64,000 nt of DNA from Bacteroidia bacterium (GCA_025454955.1 JALONL010000003.1:186001-250000); one strand, 5' to 3'; numbered from the stretch's first letter, positions 27,483 through 37,117 are shown. Notes: generated by a model not told the origin, from the letters alone. Translations and numbers: made by a program.

Positions 27483-28923
27483 CGGGCTCGGTGTGTATGA
27501 GTTTGCGTTTCCCGGCCAGTGCCGAAAAATGATAGTATGGCAGGGCCAGCATACGTCTCAGTCCGGCCCGGCTGCGCAAACTTTTCACGGGCTGGCGCAG
27601 CAGGTTAAGCGACTGATGTTTGCGGTATGACTTATGCACGTAGCGGTGAAGCTGCTTGTAAAACGCGGGCTGGTAGGTGTTGCTGAACATGAGCGCGAGT
27701 TCGTCGCTGTCGGTCCAGTTGGTTTTGTTTTTGAGTTCGGCTTTTACGCGTTCGTAAAACAATGTGCCGGGCAGGGGATACGAAACTGAGATGCCGATGT
27801 CGTAGGGCAGCAGCTCGTTTACCATGGCGATGGTCTTTTTTATATCGTCCATGGTTTCGCCGGGATAGCCGAATTGGAGGAAGAATGCAGGTTTGATGCC
27901 ATGTTTTTTGAGCAGGCGCGTGGCTTCGTGAATTTGTTCCACTTTGGTGCCTTTGTCCATGGCATCGAGTATTTTCTGCGATCCGCTTTCGGCGCCCATC
28001 CACACCATATCGCAGCCCGAGGCGGCGAGGTGGCGGATATTGTCTTCCTGCAAAAGCAAATCGGCGCGCGACTGTATTTTGTAGCTGAATTTAAGTTTAC
28101 GCTGCTGCACGGCGGCACTGAAATCGCGCAGCCATCCGGGTTTGAGCCCGAAAATATCGTCGGCAAACCAGATGTGTGTAAAGCCGAATTTCTGCTGCAA
28201 CTCTGCAATCATTGCGGCAATATTTTCGGGCGAGTGCGAGTTGTAGCGGTTGCCATAAATGGGTTTGGCGCACCAGTTGCATTTGTAGGGGCAGCCGCGT
28301 GTGGTAACCATGTTGAGCGAAAAGTAGCCATGACGGCCGAGCCACATTTCGCGGTAAGGTTCAATATTTATGAGGTCCCACGCAGGCAGCGGAAGTGTGT
28401 CGAGGTCGCGTATTACTTCGCGTTTGGCGGTGTGGCGTAATTCGTTGTCGCGGTAGATTAATCCTTTGATGGTGTCAACGGGTTGATTTTTTTCGAGCGC
28501 GTTTACTAATTCGAGCAGCGTTTGTTCGGCTTCGCCGATTATGATGAAATCGGCACCGTGACTGAGGTATTCTTCGGCGTGGTCGGTAGAGTCGGAGCTT
28601 GATACAATTACTTTGCAGCCGTATTTTTTTGCCAGTTTCTGCATTTCCCACGCGGCCTCGCGCATGTTGGTGAGGCACATTTTGGTGAGGTAGTTGAAAC
28701 CGTCGTCGTAAATGACCAATGCATCGGGCTTTTCGGCTTTCAGCGCGGGTTCAATGGCTTCGGGAGTTTGTTCAAACTGTACATCGTGCAATAATACCTC
28801 GTGCCCGTTTTCGCGCAAGTATGCCGCCGCATACAGCGTGGCTAATGGCGGATAGGGTGTGGCGGTTTCCCATTGCTTGGGATCGAAACGCAGGAAATAA
28901 GAATGTGTAAAAAGCAGCTTCAC
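27463..28923 (-). CDS. Class B radical SAM enzyme B
   Basis: 486 aa. The N-terminal B12-binding-like domain (YPPLATLYAAAYLRENG, SHGADFIIIGEAEQTL) precedes the radical SAM core with C211, C215 and C218 in RGCPYKCNWCAK. ADDIFGLKPGWL and WMGAESGSQKILDAMDKG are typical of this family. It has a full-length C-terminal helical extension that enzyme A lacks. About 35% or more of the residues in the core appear shared with enzyme A by eye, so the two are paralogues with probably related but distinct reactions. 44 bp separate it from the NTase-like gene upstream, the only real gap in the operon. Confidence 0.9.
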   Translation of the reverse strand: MKLLFTHSYFLRFDPKQWETATPYPPLATLYAAAYLRENGHEVLLHDVQFEQTPEAIEPALKAEKPDALVIYDDGFNYLTKMCLTNMREAAWEMQKLAKKYGCKVIVSSSDSTDHAEEYLSHGADFIIIGEAEQTLLELVNALEKNQPVDTIKGLIYRDNELRHTAKREVIRDLDTLPLPAWDLINIEPYREMWLGRHGYFSLNMVTTRGCPYKCNWCAKPIYGNRYNSHSPENIAAMIAELQQKFGFTHIWFADDIFGLKPGWLRDFSAAVQQRKLKFSYKIQSRADLLLQEDNIRHLAASGCDMVWMGAESGSQKILDAMDKGTKVEQIHEATRLLKKHGIKPAFFLQFGYPGETMDDIKKTIAMVNELLPYDIGISVSYPLPGTLFYERVKAELKNKTNWTDSDELALMFSNTYQPAFYKQLHRYVHKSYRKHQSLNLLRQPVKSLRSRAGLRRMLALPYYHFSALAGKRKLIHTEPDAARSL

Positions 28924-28967
28924 TTGTATCTGGGCTTCACGCGTTGTCTGTTCAAATATACAGGCTT

Positions 28968-29891
28968 TCAGGCTACCACCGAAACCGGTTCATCATCCAC
29001 CATGAGCATATCCAATTTTTGCCGGTAAGTGCTTAACACCCTGAACTGAAATCCGCGCGGATGGTGTTTGGACACATTTTTCCGCGAACGAAGATTGAGT
29101 GCAAATTCTTCTTCTTTCAGGAGCGGGAATTTTTTCTTCCAGCGGTTGTAGGTAATCCCGAAACAGAATTCATCCAATCTGTCGCCGATCTTTCCTTTCA
29201 GCATAAACTGGATGAATCTTGAAAAAATACCTTTGGGTGTTTTTGTCGGAATTTCGTTTGCGGTGTGAATGATGCGGTTGGGCAGATAGCTTTTGGCCCA
29301 GGTATTGTGCCTGAGAAACGAGTTGTAAACCTCGCCGCCCGACATGGGAATGAGGGTAAGAATTTCGGTGGCGGTAAAAATATTTTTATCGGGTATTTCC
29401 AGCGAATCGCTGTCGATGAGGTAATTGATGCAGAAATAACGACGCGAGTTGAGCAGAAATATTTTTTTGAAGAGAACAAGCAGGGTGCGTGCAATCCAGA
29501 GCCTTCCGGGACGGGCAATGAGAAAATAATCCACATCGCCGTAGCGGTCGAGCACGCCTTTGGAGTACGAGCCCGAAATGCACACAGCTTCAATAAAGGG
29601 AAAGCGGGCAATGATCCGGCTGAAGCGTTTCACCTTTTTGTGGGCGGCACCGGCACGTATTTCGTTTACCTCCCGCGATTCGATGTGCGAGGGGGAAGTA
29701 TCGGTCAGGAAGTAATAGCCGCGTTGTTCGCGCACTATTCCTTTCATCAGCAGCACACTCAGTTCACGCAGGAGATCTTCTTTATGTCCGCCAAAACTTC
29801 CGAAGGTGAGAAGTTCATGTTCTTTCAGCGGAAAGCGGAACACATCGTAATACGCAAGTGTACGCAGAATTGATTTCTGCAACTCATTCAT
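28968..29891 (-). CDS. Winged-helix plus nucleotidyltransferase-like protein
   Basis: 307 aa. The first 65 residues look like a winged helix (LQKSILRTLAYYDVFRFPLKEHEL, IVREQRGYYFLT). Residues 104-123 carry a nucleotidyltransferase-fold signature: G107-S108 then D119-V-D121 in RYGDVDYF. The remaining 180 residues are basic and helical, without a recognised domain. It may transfer a nucleotide or bind one to sense it. The substrate is unknown. It overlaps the methyltransferase upstream by 4 bp and so belongs to the radical SAM operon. Confidence 0.72.
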   Translation of the reverse strand: MNELQKSILRTLAYYDVFRFPLKEHELLTFGSFGGHKEDLLRELSVLLMKGIVREQRGYYFLTDTSPSHIESREVNEIRAGAAHKKVKRFSRIIARFPFIEAVCISGSYSKGVLDRYGDVDYFLIARPGRLWIARTLLVLFKKIFLLNSRRYFCINYLIDSDSLEIPDKNIFTATEILTLIPMSGGEVYNSFLRHNTWAKSYLPNRIIHTANEIPTKTPKGIFSRFIQFMLKGKIGDRLDEFCFGITYNRWKKKFPLLKEEEFALNLRSRKNVSKHHPRGFQFRVLSTYRQKLDMLMVDDEPVSVVA

Positions 29892-30583
29892 GGGTTTGGT
29901 AAGGCTTGCTCAACAACGAAAATATAGTTTTTTTCCCATTTGATTTTACGTTCTTCTGCCTGTATTAGTTTAATACCATATTTCCCCGCAATTTTTTTAA
30001 TGCGGTCAATTTCGCAGTTTTCGGCCAGAATCATGTAAACCGCGGCCTTCGGGCGTGTGCGGGCAGGAAGCTGGCTAAACAGTTTTTCGAAAAATTCGCC
30101 ATCCCGGCCGCAGTTCCAGGCCAATTGTTCCTGCTTTTCCTGCGGCTGAAAGAAATAGGGCGGATTGATCACAATTACATCAAACTTTTGCTGTGGCGGA
30201 TAATTATCGAAAAGATCAGAAGCCAGCACGCGCCATGAGCCGGTTTCGGGGAATTTTTGCCGGTTCAGCTCATGGTTCCGGGTGGCGCAGTTTACGGCGG
30301 TCTGGTCAATGTCGGAGCAGATTACATGCGCGCCTTTTTCGCGGGCCACAAGGCCAATGAGTCCGCTGCCGGTGCAGGGTTCGGCCAGCGTTTTGCCCGA
30401 AACAGGCTGACGCGAAATAAAATCGGCCAAGTATTCGGAACTGAAAAAGTAGCGCGGATGAAATACGCCGGGATCAATTTGCATTTTCAGATTATGAAAA
30501 TTGTATGCCGAAGCTTTCCGCAGTTTTCTTTTGAGTAGGGGTTTGGTGAAATATTCGGCAAACCACCGGCGCAGCGTGTCCAT
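29888..30583 (-). CDS. NPPY-type SAM-dependent methyltransferase
   Basis: 231 aa. Motif I is EPCTGSGLIGLVA (residues 68-80), followed by ICSDID. N140-P-P-Y143 within VIVINPPYFF is the catalytic motif of N-directed methyltransferases of the HemK/RsmC type. Despite this motif, the position inside the radical SAM operon suggests a small-molecule or pathway-specific substrate rather than rRNA or a release factor. It overlaps its neighbours by 1 and 4 bp. Confidence 0.82.
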   Translation of the reverse strand: MDTLRRWFAEYFTKPLLKRKLRKASAYNFHNLKMQIDPGVFHPRYFFSSEYLADFISRQPVSGKTLAEPCTGSGLIGLVAREKGAHVICSDIDQTAVNCATRNHELNRQKFPETGSWRVLASDLFDNYPPQQKFDVIVINPPYFFQPQEKQEQLAWNCGRDGEFFEKLFSQLPARTRPKAAVYMILAENCEIDRIKKIAGKYGIKLIQAEERKIKWEKNYIFVVEQALPNP

Positions 30584-32079
30584 CAGAAACCTTCAATTTC
30601 GGGTTGGCGGTATTTCCACATTTTCTGCAACACTTTTATTTCGTAGGGATGGCGGTACAATTTCAGCTTGTAGCGCAGCGAACTGAGTGTGCGGATGGTT
30701 TTTCGCTGCCATTGATTGAGACGAACATCGGAAACTGTGGGATAAAATCCGTTGAGTACGGTTTCGAAATGGCGTATTTTATCAATCATGTAGGGCTTGA
30801 GCCAGGGCGTAAGCGGGTTTTTGCGCAGGTCGAAATTTTCCCATTCGGGGCTGATCCAGTCTTCGAGTTTTTCGGGAAAACGAAATCCGCTGGCCGATAC
30901 TTTTTTGAAGAGTTCGCTGTCTTCGGTGGGCACGGGCGAATAGACGTATATGATGACTTCGGTATCGGGATTGACTTCTTTTATTTCGCGGATGAAGGCA
31001 ATGTCCTGATCGATCATGCTGTTTACTTCTTCTTCGCTGTCGCCGGGAAAGCCAAGTACGAAGGAGTATTCGGGGATGATGTCGAACTGGCGGAGTCGTT
31101 TGGCGAAGCGCAGAATCTGTTCGCGTGTTTGTGTGCCGCCTTTGTCCATTTTCTTCAGCATGGTATCGTTGCCGGTTTCGGCACCGAAGAAAATCATTTT
31201 GCAGCCCGACTGCCGCATCAGCGCCAGTGTTTCGTCTTTGTAGCGGTCAATGGTGTCAATGCGTCCTTCGCCCCACCAAATCATGTTGTCGTTCATCACC
31301 AGGCGCGAAAATTCGGCGGTGCGTTTTTCCGATACGAAGAAATTATTGTCGTGAAACTCTATTGCATTGCCGCCAAACTGTTCGCGCAGTTGTTTGATGT
31401 CTTTATAAATCAGTTCGGCCGATTTGCCTTTCCAGCGCGCGTTGTAAATGGGTACCACGGCGCAAAACGAACAGGTAAACGGACAACCAAAGCTGCTGTG
31501 GTAAGCAATGGTTTTTGTGCCAAGATAGGTTCTGGCTAAGTAGCGGCTCATCGGATATTGCTCGTTGAGCTTCTGGTAAGGGAATTCGGGCAGCGTATCC
31601 TGGTCGTAAATTTCGTCTTTGCGGGTGTGTATAAGTTTTCCGTCGCGGCGATAAATGAGGTTGGGTATTGCGTCCAACTCGCCGCCGTTTTCGAGGTAAT
31701 GGAGAAGCTGCGGAAAAGCCTTGTCGCCCGGGCCGTTGATGATGTAGTGGATAAAGCCGCTTTCCAGCACCGGTTTGGGGTGATTGGACGGGAAATATCC
31801 GCCCCAGATAATGGTGATGTGCGGAAATTCTTCGTGTATGGCTTTTGAAATGGGAATGGCCTGACGGAGTTGCGGGCCGGGCATTACCGTGGAGGCAAAA
31901 TAGTTGAAACGCCCTGTTTGCAGGTGTTTGCGAATTACCGGCCAGGGATCCTGATCGATATTGCCGTCCACAATCTGCCATTCGTGGCTGTGTTGTATAG
32001 ACGCGGCCACCTGCAGCACACTGTTGGGTATGCGCGGTTTGGTGGGTGTTGCCAGCGGATTGAAAAGTAATACAGCCAC
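30583..32079 (-). CDS. Class B radical SAM enzyme C, first gene of operon
   Basis: 498 aa. A B12-binding-like N-terminal domain (IVDGNIDQDPW, ITIIWGGYFPSNHPKPVL) leads into the radical SAM core with C199, C203 and C206 in FGCPFTCSFCAV. GAETGNDTMLKKMDKG follows. It is more distant from enzymes A and B than they are from each other. It heads a six-gene operon running to 25495 and diverges from the AlgX-like gene across a 76-bp intergenic region. The three radical SAM proteins with two methyltransferases suggest stepwise modification of one product, which the sequence does not identify. Confidence 0.88.
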   Translation of the reverse strand: MAVLLFNPLATPTKPRIPNSVLQVAASIQHSHEWQIVDGNIDQDPWPVIRKHLQTGRFNYFASTVMPGPQLRQAIPISKAIHEEFPHITIIWGGYFPSNHPKPVLESGFIHYIINGPGDKAFPQLLHYLENGGELDAIPNLIYRRDGKLIHTRKDEIYDQDTLPEFPYQKLNEQYPMSRYLARTYLGTKTIAYHSSFGCPFTCSFCAVVPIYNARWKGKSAELIYKDIKQLREQFGGNAIEFHDNNFFVSEKRTAEFSRLVMNDNMIWWGEGRIDTIDRYKDETLALMRQSGCKMIFFGAETGNDTMLKKMDKGGTQTREQILRFAKRLRQFDIIPEYSFVLGFPGDSEEEVNSMIDQDIAFIREIKEVNPDTEVIIYVYSPVPTEDSELFKKVSASGFRFPEKLEDWISPEWENFDLRKNPLTPWLKPYMIDKIRHFETVLNGFYPTVSDVRLNQWQRKTIRTLSSLRYKLKLYRHPYEIKVLQKMWKYRQPEIEGF

Positions 32080-32155
32080 AGAAATTTTTATCTTGGCTCA
32101 AATATCTGTTTCTTTCGGCAATTTCGCTAAACCCTTTGCTCAAAGATTACCAACA

Positions 32156-33577
32156 ATGAGTAACACCGACCATCAGGAAACCCTTCAACCCGGTGTTTCT
32201 AATCCATCAGTGCTTAAAGTGCTTGTGGGTTTTGTGTTTGTGCTGCTTTTTTTACCCGGGTTGCAGTTTTCCCTTCATTTGTTTAATGAGAAAAAACTCA
32301 ACGGATATCGCTACAAAGCCGAAAATCCCGATTTCAGTGTAAACGGCTGGGCCGATAAATCGTACCAGCAAAACAAGGCAGAGTGGGTAAATGAGCATTT
32401 TGGATTCAGAAATTTTTCATACCGGCTGCACAATCAGTTGCTGTATTCGCTGTGGAAAAAAACCAATGCCAATGGGGTGGTGGTGGGAAAAGACGGATAT
32501 CTTTTTGACCAGCGGTATATCAATGCGCTGAACGGTGCCGATTTTGAAGGTGAAGACAGTATAAGGATGAAAGTGAAAATGCTGGCGACCATTCAGCAAA
32601 AATTGCAGGAGCGGGGCACTACATTTCTTTTTGTGATGGCTCCCGGAAAGGCTTCGTTTTTTTCGGAATATCTCAATGATGGAGTTATTCAACCTAAAGG
32701 GCCGGTGAATTATGAGGTTTACAAAAAATACCTGCAACAGGAAGGGGTGAATTTTCTCGATTTTCGTGTGTGGTTTGAGCAATGGAAAAAAACGAGTCAA
32801 TATCCGCTTTTCCCCCAATGCGGCATTCACTGGAGCACTTATGCTGCCACGGTGGCCAACGACAGCATTAACCGAAAAATTGCCGCGTTGCGTGGTGTAA
32901 AATTTGCTGAACTGATTATTGACCGTGTGGTGATGAGCGATACGGCCAATGCCGTGGACAGCGATCTTGCCCGCAGCATGAATATTTTTGCCGAGCCGAA
33001 AGGTTATCCGCTGGCGTATCCGCAATTTCATTTCGACGAAAGCAAAGCCACAGAAAAGCCTTCGATGCTGGTGGTGGGCGACAGTTATTTCTGGACGCAT
33101 GATCCGTTCCGGTTTAACGGTACGGTGTTTCAGCGCATCGACTTTTTTTATTACAACAATGAATGGCATGTGTTTTCAGACGGGACGATGCGCAGTGTGG
33201 ACACCTCGCGCTCGTGGCAGGAAGCCATTGCCCACGATGTGGTGATGCTGATTTGTACCGATCCCAGCCTCGATAATTTTGGCTGGGGATTTATCGAACA
33301 AACTTTTTCGCAGATGCCGAAAGCGGAAAAAGCGGTGGAACCTGCACAGATTCAGGCTTCTCAACCTTCGCCTGGACTTCCCGGGAAAGGGCTTTCGCCA
33401 TCGTTTGCCCGCACCATTGCACCCGATGTGGCGAAGATGATGGTTGCCATTCGCGGCGATATAAACTGGTACGCATCGATAAAAGATAAAGCATTTCAGA
33501 AAGGCATTCCGGTTGATTCGATGCTTTACCTCGATGCGCAGTTTATGGTGGACGAACAAAAGAAGAAGAAAAAGTAA
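32156..33577 (+). CDS. AlgX/AlgJ-like SGNH acetyltransferase partner
   Basis: 473 aa from the ATG at 32156. The longer frame from 31961 runs into the divergent operon. One N-terminal transmembrane anchor (VLVGFVFVLLFLPGLQFSL) is followed by an extracytoplasmic SGNH-hydrolase-like domain: GKDGYLFDQ, HWSTYAA, and G308-D309-S310 in LVVGDSYFWTHD. In known systems such proteins receive acetyl groups exported by an MBOAT protein and place them on a surface polysaccharide. The next gene, 3 bp on, is that MBOAT. A Lys-rich tail ends the protein. TATCTTGG at about 32089 could be a -7 box. Confidence 0.85.
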   Translation: MSNTDHQETLQPGVSNPSVLKVLVGFVFVLLFLPGLQFSLHLFNEKKLNGYRYKAENPDFSVNGWADKSYQQNKAEWVNEHFGFRNFSYRLHNQLLYSLWKKTNANGVVVGKDGYLFDQRYINALNGADFEGEDSIRMKVKMLATIQQKLQERGTTFLFVMAPGKASFFSEYLNDGVIQPKGPVNYEVYKKYLQQEGVNFLDFRVWFEQWKKTSQYPLFPQCGIHWSTYAATVANDSINRKIAALRGVKFAELIIDRVVMSDTANAVDSDLARSMNIFAEPKGYPLAYPQFHFDESKATEKPSMLVVGDSYFWTHDPFRFNGTVFQRIDFFYYNNEWHVFSDGTMRSVDTSRSWQEAIAHDVVMLICTDPSLDNFGWGFIEQTFSQMPKAEKAVEPAQIQASQPSPGLPGKGLSPSFARTIAPDVAKMMVAIRGDINWYASIKDKAFQKGIPVDSMLYLDAQFMVDEQKKKKK

Positions 33578-33580
33578 ACT

Positions 33581-34987
33581 ATGGAATTCGACCGTCCGCT
33601 TTTTCTTACCGTTTTTCTGCCTTTGTTTCTGCTGCTTTACGGCCTTGCAGCCCGGCGGTATAAAAATGCCTTGTTGCTTCTGGCCAGTCTTGTCTTTTAC
33701 AGTTGGGGCGAACCGCTTTTTGTATTTGTGCTTATTGCCACCACGTTTTTTGATTTTCTGCTGGTGCATCTCATGGCAAAGCAGCAGGGTATAAGGCGAA
33801 AACTTGTGCTGGCGGTTTCGCTGGCCATGAATCTTTCGTTGCTGGGCTGGTTTAAATACCGTGTATTTTTTGCCTCACTGTTCGGGCTGAGTGTGCCGGG
33901 GCAAACCAGCGAATTAGTGTTGCTGGCCCTGCCGCTGGGAATTTCGTTTTACACGTTTGAGTCCATTACGTATCTCGTGGATGTGTACAGGCGCGAGCAG
34001 GAGCCGTTAAAGCGTTTCGGCGATTACCTGCTTTACATTATGCTTTTCCCCAAGCTGCTTGCAGGGCCCATAATTCGTTATGGCGAAATTGCGGAGCAGT
34101 TGCACAATCGTTTTGAGGATGAAACACTGCAAAACTGGCTCACGGGTTTTTACCGGATTTGTATTGGTCTTGCCAAAAAGGTACTCATTGCCAACCAGCT
34201 TGCTTTGTATTTCAACGACTATGCGGTGAAGTATCTCGATCCTTCGGCCTTGGGTGCGGGTGCGGCGTGGCTGGCTATGGCCGGCTGCCTGATGCAGATG
34301 TATTTCGATTTTTCGGGCTATTGCGATATTGCGTTGGGTATTGGACGTATGTGCGGTTTTCGCTTTCCCGAAAATTTCAATAATCCGTTTTTATCGCCGG
34401 GCATTACCGAATACTGGCGAAACTGGCACATCACGCTCGGGAAGTGGATGCGCAACTACCTTTATATTCCGCTGGGCGGAAATAAAAAAGGCAATCTGAT
34501 AACTTATCGCAATCTTATTATTGTGTTTGTGGTGAGCGGATTGTGGCATGGGGCGGGAATTAACTTTTTGCTTTGGGGCTGTTACTTCGGTGTGTTCATT
34601 ATACTCGAACGGCTTATTCGTTTCCGCTTTCCTTACATAGTGGGTGTGCTTTACACGTTTGCAGTTGCTGTTTTTTCCATGTCGCTGTTTTGTTTTACCG
34701 ATATGGATAAACTGCTGGGTATGCAAAAGGCGTTGTGGGGATTGAACACGTTTGCGGTTTCGCATGAGCCTTACCCGCAATTCTGGCTGCCGTTTGCGCT
34801 GGCAATTTTCTTTTCGTTTTTTGCAGCCACTCCGTTTACACGGAAAATTCAGGAAATTGTGTTTGAGGGGAAACTCACTGCAAACGGGCATATTGCTATG
34901 ACTGTGCTCAGTGCAATGTTGTTTGTGCTTTCGCTGAGTTTTTCTACTTCAATGGGAGCTGTATCGTTTCTTTATTTACGCTTCTGA
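33581..34987 (+). CDS. MBOAT O-acyltransferase (AlgI-like)
   Basis: 468 aa with about 10-11 transmembrane helices. The MBOAT catalytic His323 sits in GLWHGAGINFLLWG, and the family motif LPLGISFYTFESITYLVDVYR is near residue 120. It moves acetyl groups from cytoplasmic acetyl-CoA across the inner membrane to the AlgX-like partner encoded 3 bp upstream. The polymer acetylated is unknown. The polysaccharide operon from 39.5 kb is a natural candidate. It is convergent with the next gene, with only 7 bp between them. Confidence 0.92.
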   Translation: MEFDRPLFLTVFLPLFLLLYGLAARRYKNALLLLASLVFYSWGEPLFVFVLIATTFFDFLLVHLMAKQQGIRRKLVLAVSLAMNLSLLGWFKYRVFFASLFGLSVPGQTSELVLLALPLGISFYTFESITYLVDVYRREQEPLKRFGDYLLYIMLFPKLLAGPIIRYGEIAEQLHNRFEDETLQNWLTGFYRICIGLAKKVLIANQLALYFNDYAVKYLDPSALGAGAAWLAMAGCLMQMYFDFSGYCDIALGIGRMCGFRFPENFNNPFLSPGITEYWRNWHITLGKWMRNYLYIPLGGNKKGNLITYRNLIIVFVVSGLWHGAGINFLLWGCYFGVFIILERLIRFRFPYIVGVLYTFAVAVFSMSLFCFTDMDKLLGMQKALWGLNTFAVSHEPYPQFWLPFALAIFFSFFAATPFTRKIQEIVFEGKLTANGHIAMTVLSAMLFVLSLSFSTSMGAVSFLYLRF

Positions 34988-34994
34988 CAGAAGT

Positions 34995-37010
34995 TTACTT
35001 CAAATCGGCTTTGCGTATTACGGGCATCACTTTCACGTCTTCCATGTCTTGTATATAAGTATCGAAGCGTGTGGCGGAAATTATTTTTCCGTTTGCATCA
35101 ATGGCAACTGCATTGAACCCTCTGAAGTTGAGTGAATTTTCTTTTCCGTTAATTTTTATTGATGAAAAATTTCCCGATTGGTTGCCGCATGAACGGAGTG
35201 CAATTTGCAGTGTTCCCTGCTGATAATTGTAAGCGGCCGAATCGTTGTTCTCAAATTTTTCTGCAATTAGTTTACCGCGTTGAATGTGTAGCGTGTAGCC
35301 CTGCCTGAATTTCAGACTGTCGGGGTTTGCACCCATGCTTTTGAGGTATGTTTTCGATTCGGGCGAAAGGCTGCTGCTGGCTTCGTCGCACACACTGAGC
35401 AGCACGGTTTGCGACTCGTGTTTTTTGAGCCATGCGCCGAGCGAGAGTGTAAACGGCGATTTTACGATGGCGTAGTAGTCGAGTGCTTTTATCTGGTCGG
35501 TGTTTTTGGCGGTGATCCAGAATGTGTCGGCACCCGATTTTTCGATGGTGTAGAGGTTGTTGTGGAGTTGAATGCTTCCGGGTTTGTTCCAGCGGTCGAA
35601 AATGTTTCGGGTAATCTGGTCGGGCTGGCCGTAGAGCAGATGTTGGCCGGGATTGAGTAGTTTCATTACGGGATCAAGTTCGGTGCCGAGTTCGAGTTCG
35701 CGCTGTTTTATTTTGTTGCCAGTTTCGCCGGCAAACACCTGGCTGTGGCTCCAGTTCCAGATATAGTAACCGGGCATATCATCTATATTGGGCGAGTTGT
35801 TCCAGGTGAGTGTGTGTATGTTGTACATACCTTGCGCGGTATGCACAAACACGCCAAACAGGCCAAACACAGCCAGCCCGGGCAGGAATCGGCGCAAACG
35901 GCCTTCGCTTTGCCAGTGGTGTATGGTGATTGTGAGCATAATGGCCAGCGGAGGCAACGAATCAGTAAGCAGTCTCGGCCCGAAACACCAGCCGCCCCAC
36001 CAGTTGCGCTGTGTGGCCGCCAGCACTAATTGCAACACAAACCAGCCAAGAGCCGCAAGGTAAAAACGGTTTCGCCGCACCGTGGCCGAAAACATTCCGC
36101 CAAAAGCAAAGAGCAGCACGGGTGTAAATACAAACAATCCTCTGGCCGGGCTCCACAACATGGCCGAAAGCCGCATACTGATGCTTGAATCGGGGAAACT
36201 GTAGTGTGTCCAGAAAAACGGATTGTAATACGGCGGCAGAAACAACTCGAATGTGCTTTGCGAAATGAGCACAAACACAAGAAACCATGCAATGAGCACA
36301 CCTGCGTAGAGATACACCGTTTTGCGTTGCCGCCAGAATACCCACACACTTGTAAGTGCCGCCACACTAATGGCCGAAGGGCGGCAAAGCCAGGCCAGAA
36401 ACACCAGTGTGGCCAGCAGCACCGGCGAAGCCAGCCTATCGCGGTTGAGTTCGGCTTTGGCAATGAGGTGAAGCAGAAGCAACACGGCAATGAGTTCGTA
36501 GTTAAAGCTCCACAGTGCCGTGCCCACGCTGCTCATGTACGAGGTGCCGAATGCAAACACCACAGCCACGGCAAATGCAATGATTTCGCCGGTGAGCAAT
36601 TTCAGCAGCCGGTGTGTGAGCAGGAAAATGCACACTGCACTCAGGGCAGCCAGCAGGCATTGCATCCACGCATCATGCGCGGCAATACTCATATCGAGAC
36701 CAAACACATTGGCGGCGGCCACCACGGGCACACTTAAAAATGCGGCGCCCAGCGGGTACGAGTAATAAATGGTTTCGGGGCGCTGGCGGTTGGTGAATTT
36801 CCAAATGCCGTTTGAAAATTGTTCGGGTGTGGACGAAACTTTGTAGCGGTAAAGGTTTATGCTTCCGTGCTGTGCAATGGCCTGCGAAGTAAGCAGGGTA
36901 AGCTGCGAATCGCTGAATGTGTAATTGACCTTTGCACACCAGATGGTAAAAAACAACAGCAGCGAGGTGAGTATGCGCGCCACGGTAAATGCAGGTAAAG
37001 ATGCCGACAT
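34995..37010 (-). CDS. Integral membrane glycosyltransferase-like protein (GT39/ArnT-type)
   Basis: 671 aa. About 11 transmembrane helices fill residues 10-400, followed by a soluble extracytoplasmic domain of about 250 residues. The first loop contains SDSQLTLLTSQAI and RQRPETIYYSYPLGAAFL, in the place where lipid-linked sugar transferases of the GT-C fold carry the catalytic acidic residue. A GT-C transferase using a polyprenyl-phosphate sugar is the best guess. The acceptor is unknown. It appears monocistronic. The minus-strand T9SS gene upstream has its own terminator. Confidence 0.7.
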   Translation of the reverse strand: MSASLPAFTVARILTSLLLFFTIWCAKVNYTFSDSQLTLLTSQAIAQHGSINLYRYKVSSTPEQFSNGIWKFTNRQRPETIYYSYPLGAAFLSVPVVAAANVFGLDMSIAAHDAWMQCLLAALSAVCIFLLTHRLLKLLTGEIIAFAVAVVFAFGTSYMSSVGTALWSFNYELIAVLLLLHLIAKAELNRDRLASPVLLATLVFLAWLCRPSAISVAALTSVWVFWRQRKTVYLYAGVLIAWFLVFVLISQSTFELFLPPYYNPFFWTHYSFPDSSISMRLSAMLWSPARGLFVFTPVLLFAFGGMFSATVRRNRFYLAALGWFVLQLVLAATQRNWWGGWCFGPRLLTDSLPPLAIMLTITIHHWQSEGRLRRFLPGLAVFGLFGVFVHTAQGMYNIHTLTWNNSPNIDDMPGYYIWNWSHSQVFAGETGNKIKQRELELGTELDPVMKLLNPGQHLLYGQPDQITRNIFDRWNKPGSIQLHNNLYTIEKSGADTFWITAKNTDQIKALDYYAIVKSPFTLSLGAWLKKHESQTVLLSVCDEASSSLSPESKTYLKSMGANPDSLKFRQGYTLHIQRGKLIAEKFENNDSAAYNYQQGTLQIALRSCGNQSGNFSSIKINGKENSLNFRGFNAVAIDANGKIISATRFDTYIQDMEDVKVMPVIRKADLK

Positions 37011-37063
37011 GGTTTCAAATGTAATAGAAAATGAGTTTCTGCACTATGGCTTTTCGCAAAAGG

Positions 37064-37099
37064 AAAGCGGCCTGAGAAGTTTTGCTCTCAGGCCGCTTT
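37064..37099 (-). terminator. Intrinsic terminator of the 37118 gene
   Basis: AAAGCGGCCTGAGA pairs perfectly with TCTCAGGCCGCTTT across an 8-nt loop. On the minus strand it is followed by CCTTTT. Confidence 0.8.
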
Positions 37100-37117
37100 A
37101 GGAAGGTGTGCCGTAAA

